Positions 56,790 through 64,000 of a DNA stretch of 64,000 nt are shown piece by piece. The notes under the pieces are model-generated. The model was given only the letters and a program-made list of their open reading frames with translations, did no database searches and was not told the origin of the DNA. This DNA comes from Erythrophleum ivorense. Lineage: Eukaryota; Streptophyta; Magnoliopsida; Fabales; Fabaceae. Both the position numbers and the translations under genes were made by a program. Each line of letters opens with the position of its first letter. Within the stretch, counting starts at the first letter, position 1. The stretch is taken from contig JAIUCV010000005.1 of the NCBI GenBank assembly GCA_026724425.1, positions 37,731,784-37,795,783 of the forward strand. Direction: 5' to 3'.

Positions 56790-58252
56790 TGTAACACCAT
56801 AATTTCTAGCTCATTTCATGCCTTTAAATACTTCATTTTTAAGAATTATAAAAATTCTCAAAGAAAAAGGCATTAAAATAATGATTATTTTAGCGTTACG
56901 TCGCGTATAAAAATTTCATTAGGTGTCACGTAGACCATTTGAGTTCATACATCACATTATCATATTTAATTACATAAATAAAACTCATTTGCATCATCAA
57001 AAGTGGCCTACATCTCATGGAAACCAAAGGGAAAGATAAAATACATATATATATTTTTTGCCAGATTTTCTTCATTTCTGTCACAAACTTTGAAAATTCA
57101 TAACTAATTCTAGAAAAATTGAAATTATGCATTCTTGTCTATTCTAGAAATCTACACATATCTACTTTATGATAAAAATACTTTTAGACCATGAAATCTA
57201 ACATAAAAGACGTTTGATATTTGGAAATAGTTCAGAGGTCAAACTGTCCACTGGTGCTATCACAGAATTCTGCAGCAAAATTTAAAAATGTCCAATTAAT
57301 TCTACAAAAATCCAATCCATGAAAATGATACCAATATGGAAATCTGTGGATGTTAGATAGAGGGAAAAAATAACTCTAGACCAATTCAGACACGCCCAGA
57401 CCTCAAAATCCAATCAAATAGTACCTGAGATTAGTTGGAGCGCCTAGTACTAAATAGATTCTATGAAAATTCATATCTTCCTCTTTAGACCTCTAAATGA
57501 GGTGCTTCTAGTTGAATAAGTCACTGGAAATGTATAGTTTCTTTATATGAAATTTCATGATAATTGGACATCATTTGATCCCTGTGTAACAGATTTTATT
57601 TTTGGACTTGAGTGAACAGTAATATCACCAAAATCAGAATTTTTTTCAACTTTGAAAATTTATAAAATATTCTGTAGACCTCTAAAAAAAATTTTCTTTA
57701 GCTTTCCAAAAAATATCTCAATAAGATCTAATTACATGCTAAATCTCAGATCAAGAAGAGCTTATTTGGACAAAAAAGTAATATAGGGTTCTATTATAAT
57801 CAATTTTGGCTCCATATAGGATACCAAAATGTCCAAATAGCTTTCCTTGAGGTTTCGCACCTCTTTGGCAAGTCTAAAAGCATGATTATGACTTATTGAG
57901 TTGCCCAAAGGGTCCCAAACCTCATGCCTCTCAATTTGGCCATCCCACTTGCATTTATACATAATTTCATAATGCCATCTAAGAAGTTAGGTTGCCATAA
58001 CATACTTAAATCACATTCTAATGGTCACATAACATATTCTCCCATTTATACATGACATATTATTATAATTACATATGTTCATAACATCATAATACATATA
58101 TAACTATTGAATATATCATTTGCCATTTGTATGGCCTTAAAGTAGTAAAAATCATGCTCTTGAATGTCATACTCTCATCTTCAAGGTGGTTAGCTTCTAT
58201 TACTTTGCCCATTTGGTCCACCTAGCATGTTAGATCATTAGAGAGGAGGGGA

Positions 58253-58271
58253 TGAGATTTAAAGAATCCCA
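58253..58271. promoter_or_regulatory. Conserved LTR hairpin (S7 copy)
   Basis: TGAGATTTAAAGAATCCCA; both arms retained with one mismatch, same relative position as in S2 and S5. Confidence 0.6.
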
Positions 58272-59928
58272 ATAACTCATCTCCTATTCAATCATACATA
58301 AAAGATGCAAACAAGTCTTATAAATGCATGTATGGTCATATTAACATATGCAAACATTCAAGAAGCAATTTCAACATTTGAGTAAGTCATATATAGCATA
58401 CAAAGGCTTACCAAGCAAGTGGATTAGTCTCACCTAATTACTTATGGATGTTGGACTTGCCTCACCCATTCTTTAAGAGGTTTTTGGACTCAACCATGCT
58501 CTTAAGAGTTAACCTCACTTTTGGAAGACTCTTTGCTTTGTCTCAACTAATTTTAAGGGTTCTTAGCTCATCCTCACCATGGCTAAAGGTTCTTGGCCTC
58601 ACCACACTCAAGCAAACCAAAGCAAGTATCATAAACATCATTTGGAAAACATAATGTATCATTATGGTACCATGGAATGAGAGCTCATGCTAGAACATTT
58701 TTCATGGCTTGAAATACACATGCACGCATTTAAAGACAAGTAAAGCAAACAATCATGCATGAGAGAAAGAGGAGTGAACTACCTTGGATACAACTACACA
58801 CTTTTTCTCTTGAATTAATACTCCCTCCTTTGGCCACACACACACAAAAGGTGTGGGGATGATTTCTCTTGGCCTAAACATAATTTATAGAAACCAATTA
58901 GGTTCATGGAATTAATTCTAAGGCCACACAACTTGGTTAGATACTATCTTGATCTATAAACCTCATTATGGTTCCATAATTGCACCTAATGAAGCAACAT
59001 CCCTCAAATAAATTATAGGCTCTATTCTTTCCTTTCAAATATGATTCTTGAATCCTTTTAAGCCTCTTGGAGTCATCACACAATTAAAACCAATAGTCTA
59101 ACTACATGCTGCTTCTTTAGGTTATATTATGGAACATAAAGTACCATCTCACTTTCTATGATTTCTAAATTTCTTTTTAAGGCTTCCCTTCATATTCATG
59201 CATCATATATGACTCAAAAATGGGCTTAGAAAAATTTAAAACTCTCCCTAACTATAAGAACCTCTCTTGGCCGAACCTATGCTAGGTTTTAGGCTCCATG
59301 GACTTTGCTCTATTTTCTCAAGAGAGGAAGCACATGGGAAGACTTCTAGAGATCCTAGGAGCTCATTCAAATACTTATTTAGGTATAGGAATTAAGAGAT
59401 CAAATCAAATTTTGGAAGGAACACTTGAAACCCTAGAAATTGCATATTAAAATTTCATGGTTTTTTGTTAATTCTCTTTGCATATTCTTAATCTTCACAC
59501 CCTTTTTCCTAAAAATCACCCTTGGTTCTGCCTAAAAACCAAGTCCTCCTAGGGTTTCTTAAGTGGGGCGAAATAGTGGAGGAAGAGGAGGAAGGGATAG
59601 CAACCATGGAAGAAGAAATTATCTTGTTTTCTTGCTTTTTCTCACTTTAATCTTATCTTCTTCAAGCTTCTCTCTTCAAATCCAAATTTTTGCCTCAATT
59701 TCTCCCTTAAAATAGATTTATAAAATTCATTTTAATCAAAAGAAACAAAGGAGAATGGAAGAAAGGAGGTTTGGATGGAAGAAAGCATGAAAAACTAAAA
59801 TTCCTTACCTTTAAGCCTTGATTTCTCTTCTCCTTCTTCTTCCCTTGGTGCGCCACTCTCCTAGGGTTTCTTCTATGAATTTGGGCAGAACAATATGAAG
59901 CTATGTGAGTGTGAGAGTGGGGCGTCAC

Positions 59929-59937
59929 CTATTTATA
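59929..59937 (-). promoter_or_regulatory. TATA box of LTR S7
   Basis: TATAAATAG on the minus strand, about 552 bases from the LTR's own 5' end, matching the position of the TATA box in S2. Confidence 0.65.
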
Positions 59938-60494
59938 GGTGGAAGGAAGAAACACTTTTCAAAAATTCTCATTTTGTCCTTCATTCTTAGCATTTTTGTT
60001 TCTTATTTGTTTTAACTCCTTTTTAAGAACCATCTTTTTTATTATAAAATTTGGGTTTCCAATTTAGTAAAATGCCTTTGGAGTCACTCAAATCGGAGCT
60101 AAAACCTTCCCAAATGGATCCATCAAAGTTTGAGTACACTAACATTGGAAAACGTCCACCGGAGGAGGTTTAACTGTCCCAAGGCTTCCCATGATTTTCA
60201 GGGCCTCTGAGAACCTCAGAGAACTCAAAACTTTTTTTTAAAAAATCCCTCCTATTTGAATTTTAAAATTTGTTCAAAATTACAAAAATGCCATTACGTT
60301 TCGTAAGATTTCCATCAAATTTTGTTTCTTCATTCTAGCTCCATTTTTCTTTCCGTTTGAGCCTAGAATTCTCATTTTTAGGAGTCTATAATGTTACTCA
60401 AATTTTTTGGGATCTTAACTAATTCATTTCGGGGGACCTGCTTTGAAAATTGGCCTATTTTTGTCATTTAACAAAAATCGGACATTACAGGTTG

Positions 60495-61690
60495 AATTAG
60501 GCTTTTTAATTAGTTAACAAACATTTATATTTTATGAAATGTTTTAGTTATGATAAGTTTTTCAAATGAGTCAAATGTTTTATATGAGAAGCTTTTGGAA
60601 TAAGAATAATGTGATTTATGAAATTATGAAGTTAATTTATATTGACAATTTTTAATTGATTATATCTTTCGGATTTAACATATGTATGGAAAATTTTTAA
60701 AATATATTGATCAAGCTATTTATATTGAATATTCCATTTTGAACTCACATTAATTTATTATTATATGCTTTTAATGTTATATCTCTAATTAGAAATGAAA
60801 AAGGCAGGTCTAAAGAAAGCTATATAAGGAAATCTTGCTACTTGAATGAAGTGGAAATGAGACTACATTGATGAAGATCAATTTAGAACTATGAAATTCC
60901 AAAAACTATAAATGGAATCAAGGACAAGCCATTTAATTGTTGCTTGATATGGTAAGAAATCATTTCAAATCGATATGAAGTATTCAAGATAGATTTTTGA
61001 ATGCTAGAGCATATTTGTTCATTAATAAAGGAAGTTGTTATCAATGGCCATTAAGCTTAAGGTTAAGATATATATTAAAGATCATTTGAAGTGAAATAAA
61101 AGAGAGGGAATAGGATGCTAAATATAGAATCTTTGAAGTTTTAGACTATGTTTTAATGTGTAATTGCTTTGTGTGAATTAGTTTATAATAATTGAGATAA
61201 CATCGAGAAAGTTATGAGCTTAACCCAATTCCTTTTAAATATTGAGTCTCTAGGTGTCTTGAGAAAGGCCTAGGGAAGAGTTTCAAGGTAGCTTGGGAAA
61301 AACTTCGGGGAGAGTTTCTAGAAATCTTTTTAAAAAACCTAATGCATGTGGGAAAACCTATAGAGAGAAGAAAAGTTGTAAAAGCTAAGTGCTGATCGCT
61401 ATTAGGTTACCTTAGGATAGATGGCAAGAGCTAGAGATCTGTGTATATGTTGTAGGGTTGCTTTACATACTTGGTGATTACCCATGATCTATAAAATACC
61501 CTTGCTTTGTGAATAGGGATTGAACATAAGACATGTTGGTTTGAACCAATATAAATTGGTTATGTGATTCTCTCTCTTATGTACTCTCTTTTATCATTTG
61601 TTTAAGGCATTTTATTATGACTAGTAAGATTAAGTTCTTTAGGAATCTGATGTTGCTTAAAAGAATCAAAATTAGTCAAAGGAAAAATAA
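60495..61690. other. Foreign block inside copia C2, possibly a partial LTR
   Basis: Copia homology stops at the S7 boundary and resumes only near 61690, so about 1.2 kb is not accounted for. The part from 61240 to 61620 (CTATAAAATACCC, then 'ggttatgtgattctctctcttatgtactctc') reads like the promoter-to-end portion of a copia LTR (inference). No flanking duplication identified. Confidence 0.45.
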
Positions 61691-63340
61691 ATTTTAAATC
61701 CAATTCTACCCTTCTCTTAGATTATTTCTAGAGTAACATTATCTTTTAAAGAATGACATCAAGATACATCTCACAGAGGATGGTGATCCTTCAATCTACA
61801 AGGAGGCAATGCTTGATATTGACTCTAGGAAGTAGCAAGAAGCCATGAAATCCAAAATGGATCCATACACACTAACCAAATTTGGACTTTGGGTGATCTA
61901 CCATAAGATATTGTACTTATAGGTTGTAAATGGGTTTTCAAAAGAAAAAAAAGAAGGTGATGGACAAGTAAAGACATATAAAGCTAGATTGGGTACAAAA
62001 GGGTATACCTAAAAGTAAGTTGGTGATTTTGAGGAAACTTTTTCATTAGTGGCTACGGTTAAGTCCATTAGGATTTTGCTTACAATAACTACATACCATG
62101 ATTATAAAATTTGATAGATGGGTGTAAAAAATGCATTATTGAATGGAAACATTGAAGCAGAAATATATATGGCACAACCTTAAGGTTTTACATCTAATGA
62201 TCAAAAGGTGTGCAAGCTTCAAAGATCCATTTATAGACTGAAGCAAGCTTCCTAGAGTCAGAACATCCGTTTTGATGAAGAAATTAAATTGTTTTTTTTT
62301 TTTAAATGTGGATGAACCATGTGTTTATAAAAGGGTTGATAGTGTACATTATAGTTACTTCTCTAATACTATTTATAGATGACATACTATTCATTAGGAA
62401 TGATGTAGTCATGTTACAATCAATCAAAGTATGGCTTCTAACTACTCCATGAAGAAATTAAAAGAAGCTTTTTACATTCTAGGTATTAGATTTTATAGAG
62501 ATAGGTTTAAGAGACTGCTTAGATTATCCTAAAGTTTGTACATAGATAAGGTGCTAAAAAGGTTTAGTATGGAAAACTCTTAGAGAGGCCTCTTACCATT
62601 TAGACGTGGTATTCATCTTTCTAATATGATGTCTTCTAGAATGACAAAGAGAGAGAAGGAATGAAAAGAGGTCCATATGTTTCAGCAATAAACAGCATAT
62701 GCTAAGTTATGTACAAGACCTAACATGAGTCATGCTATTAGTGTGATTAGTAGATATCAAGCTAATCCAAGTTTAGGACATTAGATAGCTATTAAGAATA
62801 TCTTAAGTACTTAAGAAAGATAAATGATATGTTTTTAGTATATGGTGGAGGAGAATTAAAAGTTGGGGGTTATATAATTCAAATTTTACATATGATGTTG
62901 ATAGCAAAAAATCTAATTCTATTCATGTGTTCATCCTAAATGGTGGAATAGTCAATTAGTGTAGTAACAAGCATAATACTATTGTAAATTCTACCATTGA
63001 AACTGAATATATTTATGCTGCAAAAGCTACAAGGAAGTTGTTTTGATTAAAAAGTTCATTAATAAACTTGGAGTGGTTTCTAACATTTTTCACTTAGTTA
63101 TGCTCTTCTATAACAACAATGGGGCAATTGCACAAGTCAAGAAAATTTAATCTTATATGAAATTCAAACACATAGAATGACATTTCCTTTTGATTAGAGA
63201 GATCATTTGAAGAAAAGATATTAGTATTAAGAAGACAAGCATATAAAATAATGTAGCAAACCTAATGACTAAGGTTTTAACCTTGAAACCTAATGACTAA
63301 GGTTTTAACCTAGAAAAATTTTGAAAAACATTTTGAGAAG
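61691..63340 (+). pseudogene. Copia C2 reverse transcriptase and RNase H relic
   Basis: Recognisable copia RT motifs in order: YKEAMLDIDSRK then EAMKSKMD (about 61800-61865), VKTYKARL and KGYT (61965-62010), FEETFS and VKSIRILLTI (62028-62085), GVKNALLNGNIEAEIYMAQP (62115-62180), VCKLQRSIYRLKQAS (62205-62255) and the catalytic block LFIDDILF (about 62370-62395) in place of YVDD. RNase H pieces: TRPNMSHAISVISRYQANP (about 62715-62770), then LMTKVLTLK (about 63255-63280). Frames are interrupted by stops, several at former Gln or Trp codons. Non-functional. Confidence 0.85.
63259..63313 (+). repeat. Tandem duplication of about 27 bp
   Basis: Two adjacent copies of a unit containing ACCTAATGACTAAGG then TTTTAACCT, differing by one base, at the 3' end of the copia C2 frame. 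A local replication-slippage duplication. Confidence 0.8.
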
Positions 63341-63376
63341 ATGGGTTTTAAATACATGAATGATTCACTTCACTAC

Positions 63377-63393
63377 AAGTGACAGATTGTTAG
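63377..63393 (+). promoter_or_regulatory. Copia C2 polypurine-tract relic
   Basis: AAGTGACAGATTGTTAG resembles the AAGTGGGAGATTGTTAG usual at the 3' LTR junction of plant copia elements, with two changes in the purine run. The 3' LTR should begin here but CACTA 2 starts three bases later. Confidence 0.6.
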
Positions 63394-63396
63394 TAT

Positions 63397-64000
63397 CACT
63401 ACCCGAAAAAAGAAAGAAGTCACTTTTAGTAGCGAGTTTTAGCAACAACTAAAAAAAGTTGTCATTATAAGTTCATTTTTAGTAGTAACATATAAATGCA
63501 TTACTAAAAGGGTGATTATCTTTCTGTTAAAACTTGTAATGGCAACACCAAAAAAGTCCTCGCTAAAAAAGCTTTTGTGATGATCAAAAGTTGCCACTAA
63601 AAGTTGTTAGCAGTGGTAATGTGTTGACACTAACTTTTGTGGGTTTTTTTTTAAAGCATAATTTTAGCAACAACTGCTAGTAAAAGAGGTTTTAGTGGCA
63701 ACATCCTTTGTCACCACCTTCTTCTAACTTTTTATGATGATATAGACTTGTTGTTATATAATATATATATATATCTATATACAGTGGCAACCAGTACATA
63801 GCATTGCTAAAACACTATCTAGTAATTCCTTCAATGGCAACAATAAGTCACCACTAATTCCTTTTAAGATTTTTTCCCACGTGGGCCAAACAAATTTAGA
63901 ACTAAACTTTTTAGCGACAACAACTTATTGCTACTAAAAGATGAAATCAGTGGCTGCTAACATAAGTTGCTGCTAATTGTTTTTACCTTTTGTGACCTAA
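63397..64000. mobile_element. CACTA (En/Spm) element 2, left end only
   Basis: Begins CACTACCCGAAAAAAG, a CACTA-type terminal inverted repeat, immediately inside copia C2 (candidate 3-bp target TAT at 63394-63396). The next 600 bases are packed with short direct and inverted units such as TTTTAGTAGC, AGCAACAACT, GTTGCCACTAAAA and TTTAGTGGCAAC, more than a dozen in all. These are typical of the subterminal transposase-binding repeats of En/Spm elements. The element continues beyond the window, so size and coding content are unknown. Confidence 0.75.
63755..63774. repeat. (TA)n microsatellite
   Basis: Short uninterrupted TA run inside CACTA 2. Confidence 0.85.

Larger units (their letters stand above)
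56790..60489 (-). mobile_element. Solo LTR S7, minus strand
   Basis: Perfect GGTTG duplication (56785-56789 and 60490-60494). On the plus strand it starts TGTAACACCATAATTTC and ends CGGACATTACA, 3700 bp; closest by eye to S5 and S3. Read in its own direction: TATA box TATAAATAG at 59929-59937, donor-like AAAG/GTAAGG at 59808, 'acttttgg'-type tandem units (58430-58600) and hairpin (58253-58271). No coding content. Inserted in copia C2 between integrase and RT. Confidence 0.94.
54386..63396 (+). mobile_element. Degraded Ty1/copia retrotransposon (C2), plus strand
   Basis: Copia-order relics run left to right: gag (from about 54390), protease (55224-55517), integrase (about 55690-56520), then after solo LTR S7 and a foreign block, RT and RNase H (about 61760-63340) and a polypurine-like tract at 63377-63393. 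All domains are broken by stops and shifts. The 5' limit is uncertain; the 3' LTR has been cut off or displaced by CACTA 2 inserted at 63397. Not an active element. Confidence 0.82.

Noticed and set aside
63371..63379. CACTACAAG at the end of the copia frame as a CACTA terminus
   Set aside because: It is part of the copia coding and polypurine junction; the true CACTA-type end with subterminal repeats starts at 63397.
1..64000. Search for tRNA, rRNA and single-copy host genes
   Set aside because: No tRNA cloverleaf, rRNA or intact non-transposon coding frame could be recognised by eye; short exons of a host gene in 1-7272 cannot be excluded.

Overview
This window is plant nuclear heterochromatin-type DNA, almost certainly from an angiosperm and probably a eudicot (inference). 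It is AT-rich, has long (AT)n, (AAT)n and (GA)n microsatellites, and is built nearly entirely from nested transposable elements: a Ty3/gypsy chromovirus (Tekay/Del type), seven giant solo LTRs of related elements, two degraded Ty1/copia elements and two CACTA (En/Spm) DNA transposons. I see no convincing single-copy host gene, no tRNA or rRNA gene and nothing bacterial. The only organelle signal is a fragment of plastid petB.

Layout. 1-7272: AT-rich non-coding DNA with microsatellites and one foldback (MITE-like) repeat. 7273-21653: an old minus-strand copia element (C1) with both LTRs, PBS and polypurine tract. It is interrupted by solo LTR S1 (7845-11932, which carries the plastid petB piece) and solo LTR S2 (13742-17306). 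21654-23040: unassigned, with a possible tRNA-Met primer-binding site. About 23041-39469: a minus-strand CACTA element with transposase relics on both sides of solo LTR S3 (26118-36236). S3 is itself broken by solo LTRs S4 (27768-30535) and S5 (31341-35081), a three-level nest. 39959-50728: one complete gypsy chromovirus with 2936-bp LTRs differing at about 42 positions, and with gag, protease, RT, RNase H, integrase and chromodomain. Its coding capacity is broken by one frameshift and three in-frame stops. 50776-53677: solo LTR S6. About 54386-63396: a second degraded copia (C2, plus strand), split by solo LTR S7 (56790-60489) and a further roughly 1.2-kb foreign block. 63397-64000: the start of a second CACTA element that runs off the window.

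How it fits together. Most boundaries are fixed by perfect 5-bp target-site duplications (TSDs) read directly: TTTAT, TAAAA, CTAAA, GGAGA, TGTAT, TATCA and GGTTG. The order of insertion is therefore readable: copia and CACTA first, then the large LTR elements, with the complete chromovirus and the innermost solo LTRs youngest. Seven solo LTRs against one complete element point to strong removal of internal regions by LTR-LTR recombination.

Most interesting non-catalogued signals. (1) All eight LTR loci, although very diverged, keep a short inverted repeat of the form GAGATT-N-AATCTC followed by a pyrimidine tract and usually an AG/GTGG junction. (2) Most carry a good 5' splice-donor sequence shortly after the promoter region, and the complete element has a TTTCAG acceptor 4 bases before the gag ATG, which suggests a spliced leader. 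(3) Some LTRs carry dense arrays of CpG-rich palindromes (CTCGCTATAGCGAG and variants). Everything here was read by eye; alignments were not computed.
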